In this document: piece after piece, positions 11,991-23,500 of the stretch
Layout: each line of letters begins with the position of its first letter
Numbering within the stretch: position 1 is the first letter of the stretch
Assembly: GCA_023846275.1 (NCBI GenBank)
Contig: CM043865.1
Location: forward strand, 32,254,412 to 32,318,411
Direction: 5' to 3'
From: Vanilla planifolia
Lineage: Eukaryota; Streptophyta; Magnoliopsida; Asparagales; Orchidaceae
Length of the DNA: 64,000 nucleotides
Position numbers and translations under genes: made by a program
The notes under the pieces: generated by a model
Database searches by the model: none
What the model was told of the DNA's origin: nothing
The model's input: only the letters and a program-made list of their open reading frames with translations

Positions 11991-14887
11991 ACTGCATAAC
12001 ATCATTTTGATATTGAATGTGCAACATCAATGGTTGATACTAAACTAATCTAATAGATTATATAAGACTTATTTTATTTTTTTATATTTTAATTAATTTT
12101 GAATTGTAATAGACCATTTATAAGACCTTTAGGAGATATTAATTATTTTTTCATATTTTTTTAATTTTTAATTATTCTATTAAGAATGTTATTTTTACCA
12201 TTTTTTTGAGTATAAGTTTATCATTAATATATTTTATTACTTTGTTTAGCAATGAATACAATTATGATTATTTTATTATGCATGTATGCACATCTTTAGA
12301 TTATGATTTAGATTTCTTCAGATATGATTCAAAGACATTCGAATTGCCATATAGATTTACCCCTTGATTAAAATTGTAATTCCTTTTTTTATGTATATGT
12401 ATATATTCTTACATTGTAGTAGTTTCTCTATATAATAACCCCTTATTTTTATAATCAATATTTTTAAAATTTCAATACAAAAGTTGTGTTGTAAGAGAAG
12501 ATTGTAACAAATTTTAATTTTTATATCAACTAAAATGAAACAAAATCATAAAATCAAAACAAGAAGATTGAACTTGATCAAGTCAAAATCTTAAATTATA
12601 CATAAAAGCATTAAAATAATGATAAAATATTGAACAGTGTTACAAGCTAAAATTTTGTAAAAAAATATTATTTGATCATATCAATAGAAAAACTTATTTA
12701 AGATGAACTTATAATATTAAGTTTATAATATTTAGATACTTATAAAATTAATAATAAATTTTTAAAGATTTAGACATAATTATAATTTTTAAAATAATGT
12801 TTAATGAAGATTTATAATTTTAGAAATCTTCACTCAAGTCAAAACAAATTGATAAAGAATATATCTATAAATATTTGAATGTTAGTTAGCACTATGGTAG
12901 ACTTATAATTTTTTATTTTAGTACATAATAAAATTGAGGTGTCTAAGGATGAATTTATAATTAATAAATTTATAGGGCATTTGTAAAAAATTTTACATCG
13001 GAACACATGTGAATGGAATTTTTAGATTTCCAACGATGATAGTTCAAGTAATTTAAACAAATGGGTTTTTTTAAAGAATTCCTACCTTCCAAGCCTAATA
13101 TAGTAAGAATCTTAGAAGAGTTTTGGTGATTAAGACCTAACACTTCATTGATACTTATTAATAAGTTTGTTGAGTACAACGACAAGACAAGATTGAGAAA
13201 ACCTTGGGTTACTTTGATAAGTTATGGTTAGAATGAGAGTTTGAGTGCGGTGAGCAAAGCAAGGTGTGTCAACTCTGTCAGGGTTGTTGTGAACTTATGT
13301 AAGTCTCATTAAGTCTCATTATCATTCTCAAATTAAGAAGGAAGCAATATAATATGATAACTTTATATTAATTATTTTTCTTCAATTTTTTTACATATTG
13401 AATATGTGTATTCTAATTTCAAAACCTAAAATATAGTTTAGTTGAAAAGAATGCTTGGATAGTGATGACTAAATCTCAAATTTGAACTTGTCATTATGAA
13501 GATCTCATCACAAAAAAATCATAAATAAATAATTTATATTTTTTAAAGTCTATTTGAATTTTTAACAAAAGTTTAAAGATAAAGATTTAATATAAATTTT
13601 TTTCATTAAACAGGGAAAGAGGAGCTCAAAAGGTGAATGGAAACACTTTGACATTCAGATCTCGAGTTCTTGCATCACTTTGATGAGATCGAAAAGGAAG
13701 AGAGAATCCCTAAGAAAAACAATTTATGGAAACTACTTTTCAAGGTAAGATTTCACCAAAGTTTTTCTCCCCTAAAGCACGTATTGATTATTTGTAAAAG
13801 TAAGGAAATAGATTTTATAATATTCAAGTTATCGTTGTGGGGGACAAAGATTTTTCATTGTTCATATTACACTGATTGAATCAGATGATTGTTTAGATTA
13901 TTTAATATGAGCCTACAGTGGTAGTAGATGAGAGGCCTTATGTCAGGTGATTGTGGTTAACTATTAAGATCATACTAGTGCAACCCATATATTAAATAAT
14001 GTAATGGATAGATATTAACAAAAAGTTTTATTAAATTGATGAAGTAGATGGGTGCATACATCGGATAAGACAATGGGAGCAAAAATTGTTGCCTAAGATC
14101 ATTCGTATATGTATCATACTAGTATGACATATATATCAAAATGGTATGTTATTACATAAATTTTAAATCATACTATATGATTATGATATCAGATAATTAT
14201 TATTAGGGTTATTTATTATACAAAAACATTACCTATCGTATAAGTATGGAAAGAAAAACATATTAGCATGACCCATTCTTAGACTATTACTTTGACATTA
14301 GGCATGTGTCACGTAATATTGTATGTGGTATCATACCTTATGATGTAAACAAATTCTACTTTTGCCAGATTGAGTCATAATACTATTTTAATGCATTGAA
14401 CTAACGTAGTATAGATGATTTGTCTGATCCCTAATACTATTCATGTAATTATCTTAAGTTTTATTAGTATAATAATAATAGTGAACTGATGCAACCATAG
14501 TAACATAGTGGTTTGATCATTATAAAGCCCTGATTGTATAATATAATAAAGTTGATTGTATTGTATAATATGATTACAATAATAAAAAAGAAAGTAATTG
14601 TTAAGCATAGTTTTTGGAAAGTATTTTCATCATAAATAAATTAAATTTTTATTAATAAGGATTGATGTGAATTTTTTTAAAGAATAAGAAGAATTGATAA
14701 ATGAAAAGAAAAAGTAATAAAAGAGATGTCTCATAACAATTATGTAAGTAAATAAATTAACAATCATATAAGTAGATTATTAAATATTCATTACTATTGT
14801 CCTGGAATATCTAATGATATGAGCATTTACATCATATAATGTCCCTTTCATATGTTTTAAATTTATTATAAAACTCTATGATTATTG

Positions 14888-14918
<31 letters not shown>

Positions 14919-14920
14919 TA
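14888..14920. repeat. Compound (AT)n(AC)n microsatellite
   Basis: A run of TA dinucleotides passes into CA dinucleotides and ends in ATATA. Confidence 0.9.
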
Positions 14921-15279
14921 TAATTACACATGTATAATTATAAGAGTTATACAATGTTATATATTAAAAGATGTGATAAGATAGTGGAAATCAAAATGAA
15001 ACAAAAAAAAGAAGTGAATGTAGCATGAGAAAGAGCTTAAATTTATCAGATAATGACTTGATATATGTGATATACTATTCCTAATATTATGATACTTAAA
15101 GTGAGACTATGACATTTTAAAGTACCAAGACTTATGATAATGAGATATAATATGATATATCTAGGTGTTAAGATAGGGGTCAAGAAGAATAAATATAAAA
15201 AAAGAGAAAAAAAAATTAAAAAAAAGAAATTAATATACAAATAAAAGTAAAACAAAAGATAATATATGCTTATATTGAG

Positions 15280-15280
<1 letters not shown>

Positions 15281-15321
<41 letters not shown>
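15281..15321. repeat. (TA)n microsatellite
   Basis: About twenty uninterrupted TA dinucleotides. Confidence 0.95.
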
Positions 15322-15325
<4 letters not shown>

Positions 15326-16432
15326 TGTTATGACATCCTTTATATGATTTGTAATATATTCTTTTATTTACTACTCTTTCTTATTACTTATTACTTTATT
15401 TATCCTTTATACTATTTTATTATATATAATTAGAGATTTTTTTATTAATTATATTATATTTATTTTCTACTTATCATATAGAATATGATACTTATAATCA
15501 TCTAGCTAAAGATCCTTAAAAAGATAGTTCAGAACTTAAGGGTTGAAAGATTAATGTATTTAGTAAGTGTGTAGGTTATTATGTATAAGTGGATATATTT
15601 TTATTTTATTTCAATTTTTTGTATCAATACCACTTTTATAACTACATGTAGTATGATAATTATTTTGTGTGCATTATTATTTTTATGTTGGAATATTTCA
15701 AGATTATCATGAATTTTTATGTCACATTTGCTCACTTTTAGTCACATTTGTCACCATTTTTATATTACAAGATCTCATTTGAACAATAAATTGGTATTAT
15801 AGATATATGTCATTTGGTTGTATTGATTTATGTTACACAAGGCATGATAGAAAACTATAGCTAATGGCTTCAATTTCTTTGAAAATGTAAGATTTAAGGC
15901 TTGGTCATTATTAATTTGCTATAAATCCTTGTAATATTTTAGATTCTTATGAATAAAGTAAGGATATGATTAAGAAGAATGGGTTTTTTTGTATAAATTA
16001 GTTAAGAAATATCTTACTTGTCATGTCAAGAAGGTGATGGATACTAGATGAATACAAGAGAGAGAAAAGTATAGCTTCTGAATACTATAAAAGTATGATG
16101 GTATTCATCATATAGTACAATCAACTTAAACCCATTAGGGTAAAGGGTCATCAGATATAATGCTGAGTTATATGAGATTTATTGAAATTATCATACTAAA
16201 TGATTTCTTGGGTCATATTAGTATGAAGAGAATTTAAGTTATAGGTTGAGCTTAGGTTCATCACACAAGGATAATATAGAAATTGTTCTTGTACTATGAG
16301 TTAAGCTATTAGGTTTATCGTACAAAGGCAATATATGTGTCGACCTTATATGATCGAGTAATGGAGTGTTACATATGGTCACTTTGATATGGTTATGGTG
16401 ATCGTAAATATAAAAAGAAGAGCTCACAAAAG

Positions 16433-17155
16433 TGAATAACAATATTGTAATGAGGGAGCCTTTTTTATTTATAAAAAAAGAAGAGCTCAATGATTATATA
16501 GACGAGAAAAAGGAGATTAAATACACATTAGGAATATATCATAAATATGAAAAAGATAAGAAGTTAATATATAAAAAGATAATTTTAGAGTTAAATCATT
16601 TGAGAATCTAAAAAAGATCTTTAAAATTCTAAGACATTAACTCCAAATGAGTTTAAGAAAATATAGTTTTAAAATTAAATTATTTGAGAATCCATAAGGG
16701 ATAATTAGAATTTATAAACATTAATTATAAGTTGGTCCACCATATTAAATATAAAATATAAAAATATATGAAATCTTTAAAATTTTAAGATATTAACTCT
16801 AAGTAAGTCAACCACATTAAATACAAAATATAAAAATATATGAAAAATAATAACATGAAAAAATTATGCAATTATGTATCATGATGTTTGGACGTTAATA
16901 ATGATCTGACAAAGATGTCAATAGTGGACGAGACAATTGACGGCTGTTAGTGGCAGCTAGAGACAGGTGGTTGACAGTCAGCCAGATGATGTTGGGCACA
17001 AAAAGAATGCTTAGATTAACAAAAAAATATCAAAGATAACTATAAGAAAAAATAGTACTGTAGTTGACCCCCTATGGTTGACAACGATAACTAATCAAAA
17101 TAGAATTGGCTCAGGTATGACTCCAAGTTTGTGAGCTAAAATAAGACACTTCTGT
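16433..17155 (+). repeat. Dispersed repeat, forward copy, left of the XTH gene
   Basis: This segment matches the reverse complement of about 22840-23500. Anchor blocks: TTGACCCCCTATGGTTGACA at 17064 pairs with the complement of TGTCAACCATAGGGGTCAA at 22938; TTTGTGAGCTAA at 17130 pairs with TTAGCTCACAAA near 22852; an ATTGTAATGAGGGAG block near 16450 pairs with CTCTCATTATAAT near 23478. Size and a TATTTATA motif near the start suggest an LTR or other non-coding element, but no TG...CA ends or target-site duplication were resolved. Confidence 0.6.
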
Positions 17156-17239
17156 ATTAGCTATGTATAGCCATAGATGATGTTATGATGTGAGATAACA
17201 CAAAATGTTGTGATGTTTGACATCTTATATGATTGTCAT

Positions 17240-17890
17240 TAGTTGTCTTTAGACTAGTAAGGTTACTAAGTGTTGATGTGTAGCTCATGCTAGAGATGTT
17301 ATCACTAGCTTACCTTTGCATTTGTAAGGTGGCTAAGTATTATTCTAAGGTAATTTTGATGATGATTGATATAGTGTAAATTGATTAATATGTCTTAAAG
17401 CAAAGACTTACCCATTGAAGATCCTCTTATGGGTATTAATATGGACATTACATGATATTTGAGTAGAGATAATAATAAAAAAATAGAACCCAAAATGAGT
17501 TAAAAATGTAGTTAAGAAAAGTTGAATAAATAAATAAAAGCATAAGTAAAAAAATACAAATTTAGTCAAATGAATTATTCCATTATTATTGATTTTTAAT
17601 CAAGATCGTTATTTTTTTATTTGTCATTTTTATTTATCTTGCAACATTATTATTTTTTATATTTATTATTATATTACCTTATTATTTAAAATTTATTCAC
17701 TAAATTTTTTTAGACTCAATTTCTATACTTAAATTATAGGCTAATGAGAATCATAATATCGAGATAGATATCTGAATAAGATTGAGGATTCAAGTACGTA
17801 ATGAATATATGATGGATACTTATAGTTGAGAAAAGAGACTTGTTATGTGGTTGTGATATAGACTATGGTATTTGTGGAGTTGATGTTATG
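17240..17890 (+). repeat. Diverged dispersed repeat, copy 2 (related to 11340-11990)
   Basis: It shares ordered blocks with 11340-11990, in the same orientation and 5.9 kb away. It begins just after the forward inverted-repeat copy, so the two may belong to one larger decayed element. No reading frame survives. Confidence 0.45.
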
Positions 17891-19120
17891 GGAATGTTAT
17901 ACTTTTGAAATTATGAGTAATTTTATATTTTGTATATCTTGTTGACTTATGGATTTTATGGATTCTATTGATCTAGTTGAGTAAACTTTATTATTTATGT
18001 GATATAAATTATGAATGCATATATGATTATACAATATTTTATACAAAAAATCATCAATTTATAAGATTTATGAGTTTTTTTTTTCTGGAATTATAAAATT
18101 TTAATTAAGATTCAATGGTAAAACAAAGATAATTTAGATTATAGTTTGATTCATCATTATTCCTTACCTAGATGAGATATGAGGAAATCAAAATGCAACT
18201 CTATTTGTAGAATTATGTTCAAATATAATTTAATAATTTTAATTAATGATGAAAATGTTATAAAAAATAGAGCTTTGGAGTACTGGCATACACAAATTAT
18301 TTTAGGGTTTATAGTTATAGGATTTCAAATTATTTTTTGAAATAATATTTTAAAATATATTTTATGAGAAAATTAATAGACTTTTGATACTTTTAAGATT
18401 AAAAAGATAAAATGATTTTGAAAAATAATTGCTAGTGAACACAGATTAAAAAATTAATAAAAACATTAACAATGAAATTCAAGTAAATCAAACTAATCAG
18501 AGAGCAGTGTCTCCTGGCTGCAACACTACACATAACCATTACATGTTCACAAAGCCTCATTGCTGGTAAAAGCAAATCATTATTTTTTTTCAATATAATT
18601 ATTATATTTTATAATTATTATGTTTTTTTTGTTTTTTTAAACAAAAAATTAAAAAAAAATATCTATTTTATTTTAACTATTATATTTTAATTACAATTTA
18701 CTAAATATTATTATTTTCTAATTATATATTTTTAATTTCAATCTTATTATATTCTCATCGCAATTATGAAAAATAAATGAGAGAAAAAGCTTTTAAAAAA
18801 CGTAGCTTTCAACCATAATTTATTGACAACGACTCTGTTTCAAAGTATTTTTGTGGACACGTATGAAATTTCAGAATAACCAAAAAAATACCTTTTTTTT
18901 TTATAAATCACTGTAAAACATAGAAACATAAAAGCCTTCTCCCTCCTCTCCAGCCTGGATACAGTCCTTGATCGTCCTTACCCAGCATTGATTCACCATT
19001 AACTCCACCCGTCCTATCTCTGACCAAGATCCAATCTTGCGCCCTCCTCTCCAATCTCCACGCCTCAATCCACCAATGCCTTCGCTCCATTATTGTACCA
19101 AAAGCATCCCATTAAGTGCC
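17891..19120. other. AT-rich spacer downstream of the XTH gene
   Basis: No recognised gene. The stretch from about 18930 to 19120 is GC-richer, with a 60-codon minus-strand frame that has no family signature. It lies 3' of the XTH stop codon and could include transcript tail. Confidence 0.4.
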
Positions 19121-19121
19121 T

Positions 19122-19171
<50 letters not shown>
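19121..19171. repeat. Compound (TG)n(AG)n microsatellite, 3' of XTH
   Basis: TG repeats with one early interruption pass directly into nine or so AG dinucleotides. It starts about 120 bp beyond the XTH stop codon, so it may lie in or near the 3' UTR, where on the XTH sense strand it would read (CT)n(CA)n. Confidence 0.9.
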
Positions 19172-19293
19172 CTAATGAACAAAGGTAAAGTTCTGAAATT
19201 TAACAAAAGTTAAATAAACTGAGCTCCAAGCTCGATGCCTATCATCTTTACAGCGCGAGTAAATTAACGAGTTTTGATACAGGGCCGATGGCG

Positions 19294-20351
19294 TCAGCGA
19301 ACGCATTCCGGCGGAGCGGTCGGGAACCGAGCGAAATCGGAGCAGTAGTCGTAGATGAGATGCTTCGCTTTCACCCACATGAGCTGGTGAATTTGGTGCA
19401 CATTGAGCTCCTCCATCGCCGGTGAGTTCCACCAGTAGCGACCCTCCTTTCCCCACTCGCTTCCACCGCACCGCCGCACCTCGTCGTTGATGGAAGCTTC
19501 CACAGAGACCTCGCAACCATCGACCTTCAGCTCACGATACGTTACGACAAAGGGGGCGTGAGACCAGTTTGTCTTCACCCTACCCCCCTGCGTCGCCCAG
19601 TCGTCGGCGTTCCACAGAGAGTTGTAGACTCCCATGGCTTGGTAGCCAGGAAAGGCGATGCCTTTCTTCTCCTTATTCTCGAAGACGCGGATCGGTGTCT
19701 CGTCGATAAGGAAGACGACTTGCCGTGGGTTCCAGAGGATGGAGTAGTAATGGAAATCGGTTGTGGGATCGAACCAGAGATCCATCCTCTGTTCTCGGTT
19801 CCCCACGCCCTCCACATAAATGTTGGTTTGCACCAAGTAAGGCTCCCCTGTCGTGTTACCCAAAAACTCGAAGTCGAATTCGTTGTGCTTGTCTCCGTCA
19901 GACGACATCTGTTTCACCCCCAACATAAAACAAGCAAATTTAAAACATCATTCGTAATAAAACGATCACTTTCATATTTTTTTTGACTTGAGCAAGGTTG
20001 GAGTACGTAGAAAGCTGTGACGGTTCCCGCAGAGTCGCCGCCGACGAGCTTGATCTCGACGGTCGCCTTACCATAAATGTACTTCTTTTTTGATGCGAAT
20101 CCAGCGCCTGGAAGCGTTCACGGTTAAATAGGAAAGAGACAAAGGAGAGGGATATGATTTAGAGAGGTTTGAATGTCACCGGAGGAGCTGTCAAGCTTCA
20201 ACTTAACAAGTCCGCCGTCGTAATCCATATGGTCCGCTGCCCAGTTCATCTGAAAGAGCTCGTCGAACCTTGAAACATTTCCTAGGCTCGCCGCCGACGA
20301 TAAAGCGGCAGAAATCACTAAAGCCATCGCTCCCCACAGAGCAAACTCCAT
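19294..20351 (-). CDS. Xyloglucan endotransglucosylase/hydrolase (XTH9-like, GH16), three exons
   Basis: This secreted GH16 enzyme cuts and rejoins xyloglucan in the cell wall. Exons on the minus strand are 20351-20180, 20107-20007 and 19908-19294. Donors and acceptors are GT-AG (CCG|GTGACA, TTCCAG|GCGCT, TAC|GTACTC, AAACAG|ATGTCG), and phases 1 and 0 join to 295 residues, a normal XTH length. Residues 1-23 form a signal peptide. The active site is [11 protein letters not shown] at 99-109, with Glu101 expected as nucleophile and Glu105 as acid/base. N109-T-T is the N-glycosylation site usually found just after it. The [10 protein letters not shown] run and the C-terminal LIYDYC...PPEC region (XTH_C) are present. 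Asn in place of the common Asp in HDE is shared by AtXTH9-type members, as I recall them, so it is not a defect. A second in-frame ATG lies at 20327 (Met9). No frameshift or stop; likely functional. Confidence 0.93.
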
Positions 20352-20384
20352 TCGCAGACTCTGCTGTCCTGATCTATCTGCTAT

Positions 20385-20392
20385 CTTTTATA
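20385..20392 (-). promoter_or_regulatory. TATA box of the XTH gene
   Basis: The minus strand reads CTATAAAAG, a strong plant TATA consensus, 34-41 bp upstream of the first ATG at 20351. Transcription starting about 30 bp downstream would leave a leader of only a few bases. This raises the chance that translation starts at Met9 (20327), or that an ATATTTATA element at 20436-20447 is used instead. Confidence 0.65.
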
Positions 20393-20426
20393 GCTCGTTC
20401 TGTGCGGCTTCCTGCGGAAGCACGAT

Positions 20427-20637
20427 GCCACGTCGGATATAAATATCATAGTTCATGCCACGTAGTTAATTACCTCTCCTGCACGTCTTGATGAGATATA
20501 CCCGAAACAGCAAACAGGTTGGCAATCCATTACATATTATGCCACGCGTGATAAATGGAATCGTCCGGAGCTGGCGTGTGTCGCCGGAACACTTCATTCC
20601 AATACTGTACAAAAGCATGAGGCTGACGACACGTCAC
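20427..20637 (-). promoter_or_regulatory. Cluster of ACGTGGC / ACGTG (ABRE or G-box-like) motifs upstream of XTH
   Basis: On the XTH strand the sequence ACGTGGCAT occurs at 20425-20433 and 20455-20463, a related CGCGTGGCAT lies at about 20539-20548, and TGACGTGTC is near 20629-20637. ACGTGGC is the core bound by bZIP factors of the ABRE/G-box class. Two exact copies 30 bp apart plus two variants within about 280 bp of the start suggest stress- or ABA-linked control. That link is inference; only the motifs are seen. Confidence 0.5.
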
Positions 20638-20775
20638 AGCTGGCAAAACCCAATAATATTCTCTAGATTAAGTACGCTATATTTAGACTCATTTCACGAC
20701 TACCTTTACAGCATGGCAAGGACAAGAGGCTTAATGGCGGTCCCTTTGTTTGGTTTCGCAACGGGTGAACGATAA

Positions 20776-21122
20776 GAAAGGTCCCGCATTTGAATTCTTG
20801 TATTGTAGCCGTTGGATCGGCATTGCTTTTTTGAGGATATGATTGGAATTACAACATGTTATGGATATGCTTTGTCAAGAATAATAATATGACTGGACGG
20901 CCTACAGCACATTACTGTCTGCTGTTTTTTTCATTTCTCTAATAAATGAACAAAATCTAATTATTCACAAAAAATATCAAAGAAATCAAGGAAAGATGTA
21001 GCTCAGTTTTTTTTATTCGGAATAATGAAAATAAAAAATATATAGAAAACATCAGAACAGAAATTCATTATTAGGTACTTGTAACCTTAGAAATTAAAAA
21101 ATATAAAATTATTTGAAATAGT

Positions 21123-21163
<41 letters not shown>

Positions 21164-22839
21164 GAATTTATCCCATTTTAGAAATTAATGTAGTGCAAAA
21201 AGGGAGAATTTAAGGTTAAAATGCTTTCATTTATTATCCTCGGCCTTTGATTTAGTTTTTTTTAAACTTATATGATGTAATTAAAAAAAAATGCTTTTCT
21301 TAGAAAAATATTTTTTAATTCCAAATTTTGAAATTAACTTTTAGAAGCACGTGCTTTGAGTTTTTTGAGGTACAACATTATAGTTGTACCACACAAAAGG
21401 ACAATGTGGTTAGAAATTAAAGATTAAAGTACCACATGTTAAAAAAATTGCAAGTATCGTTAAAATTTTATTTATTTACAACTATTGGCATAGAAAATTA
21501 GTATTTAAAAAGATAATTAATAAAGAGGACATATTTATCAAAATTTTAATACTAGTTTGCTAAATGAGTTATGTTAAAGCTTTAGTTGACAATGGTAAAG
21601 ACTCACAAAATATATCTATTGTATCAATAATTTGATGTTAATAAAATTATCATATTTGGTAACATTTTGTTGTAATGGACTTATATGTTAAGGTAATAAA
21701 AACTTAGACATATTGATAAAAAAAATATTATAATTTGTAAATATTAAGAACAAAAAAAAGTATACAAAAATATATATCGTTTAAGCACAGATTAAGGATT
21801 TGTTTATAAAAGACGATAATAATATTCTATTAATATAAAATTAAAAAAATATGATATAAAATAAATAAAATATATTTTCTTTTTCAAAACTCATAATAAA
21901 CCCAAAAGCTCATCATAAAAGTAAACTTTTACATTTCTTTTTAATTAAGTTGTATATTAAAAGAGAAGTTATCGAAATAGATGACATGCCAAAGAATATG
22001 ACTTCTATTTCAAAAACTAAGTTCATATAGTTATGATGATACAAGGATGGCATTTGACACATGAGAACAATGTGTCTAAATTGTTTATAAAAAAAGCAAA
22101 GAGCACTAATAAGATCGAATTTGATGATCAATAAAATATTAATTTATAACGATAAGAATTGAAGTATGACAAGCATTTATATGGTGTGAACACTAATTAA
22201 GTAAGAAATCTACTAATTAAAAAAATCATATTTGTGTGTTGTATAAAAAATAAAGAAAAACCTATTTTTTTCTAAAATATAGAAAACAAAACCTTGAAAT
22301 TTCCTTTTAATTGATTTACCAAAGATAGCAAAATAGATAATATACCAAATATTGTTATTTTTATCTCAAAGAAGAATATCAAAAGCATGCAATCATGACA
22401 ATACCAAGATAAAATAAGAAGGATTAAGATAATAACTTATAATCATTAGTGAAATTGAGGAAGTGAAAAATTTTGTCAAATAAAATGTTGTAATTATTTT
22501 AAAAATATTATGTTCTTATTGGGGAAATAATAATTAAATCAACTACAATCTCAACACTAATCTATTTAATGCTAAAATTAAATAAAAAATTAATAAAATC
22601 TAGAAATTAAACAAATAGAATATAGCATTCAAATTGTATGTTTTATTTACAATATTAACAATTATAATAAAATTTCATAAGTTATATAATCATGTAATAT
22701 CATCTAATAACCTCATAACGTTTAAGTTAAAAGTCATTTTAAGACCACACTTAATAATAATTAAGTCCAAAAAAATCATAATCATTTAATCTAAAAAAAT
22801 CAATAACATTTATTGCACTCTAAAAATAATTAATATAGG
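20776..22839. other. AT-rich DNA upstream of XTH without a recognised gene
   Basis: No family motif on either strand. The segment nearest XTH is distal promoter; beyond about 20900 it is AT-rich with a TA microsatellite at 21126-21161. Confidence 0.4.
21126..21161. repeat. (AT)n microsatellite
   Basis: About eighteen AT dinucleotides. Confidence 0.95.
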
Positions 22840-23500
22840 AGCATCTTACATTAGCTCACAAATACACACTCTCTGACATTGCTCCAGTCTTATTCAAACT
22901 TGTACACAAGCCATATCTTATTTTAATTAATTATCTTTGTCAACCATAGGGGTCAAGTATAGGATTCTATCTTTTTTCTATGATTAATTTCTTTATTTTT
23001 GCTATATTCGTCCAAACATATTTTATAGTCAAATACGTCATCATGAATGTCAATTCAAGTGCATGCTTCATCGCTATCGTTAATCGTTCGCCATCACCTG
23101 CTCATTTGTTGCTCCCAATCACTGTCACTTGGTTGCCAATATCACTTGATCACCCATCGCTAGATCGCCTGATGCTCCCCAACTACTTAATATAGCCTAA
23201 TCACTGGTCACCTACCCACCCTTTGATCATCATTGATCGCTATCATTTGTCCCATCTATTGTTGGCATCCTAGTCGTATCATCATTGATGTCAGATTGTC
23301 ATGTTGTATGATTACATAATTTTTTTATGTCATTATTTTTATTTATTTTTATATATTATATTTATTATAATTGATCCACTTGAAGTTAATGTCTTAAAAT
23401 TTTAAATATTTTATGTATTTTTATATTTTATATTTAATATGATCGAGTTTTTATTCATCTATAAATAAGAAAAACTCTCTCATTATAATACTATTATTGA
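22840..23500 (-). repeat. Dispersed repeat, inverted copy, right of the XTH gene
   Basis: This is the reverse-complement partner of 16433-17155, with the same block order. The central part, about 23050-23290, is GC-richer and full of ATCAC/ATCGC-like short words, and is the least conserved part between the copies. The 71-codon plus-strand frame at 22980-23195 falls inside this repeat and has no family signature, so I do not call it a gene. Confidence 0.6.

Larger units (their letters stand above)
8473..16432. other. Very AT-rich repeat-derived DNA without a recognised gene
   Basis: No intact coding frame is visible. A less AT-rich patch at about 10080-10660 has short frames on both strands but no family signature. 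TGTAATATCTC at about 9747 resembles the TGTAATACCC start common among plant Ty3/gypsy LTRs, and the GC-richer patch downstream would fit the internal layout of a long LTR, but no matching end was found. A segment at about 11340-11990 is related to one at 17240-17890. Microsatellites are listed separately. Confidence 0.4.

Noticed and set aside
19558-19986. 142-codon plus-strand open frame
   Set aside because: It runs antisense through exon 3 of the well-supported XTH gene and has no family signature; long antisense frames are common opposite GC-rich exons.
20488-20775. 95-codon plus-strand open frame upstream of XTH
   Set aside because: No recognisable domain, and it lies over the XTH promoter. 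Treated as chance.
22980-23195. 71-codon plus-strand frame with a hydrophobic start
   Set aside because: It lies within a dispersed repeat whose other copy does not preserve the frame.
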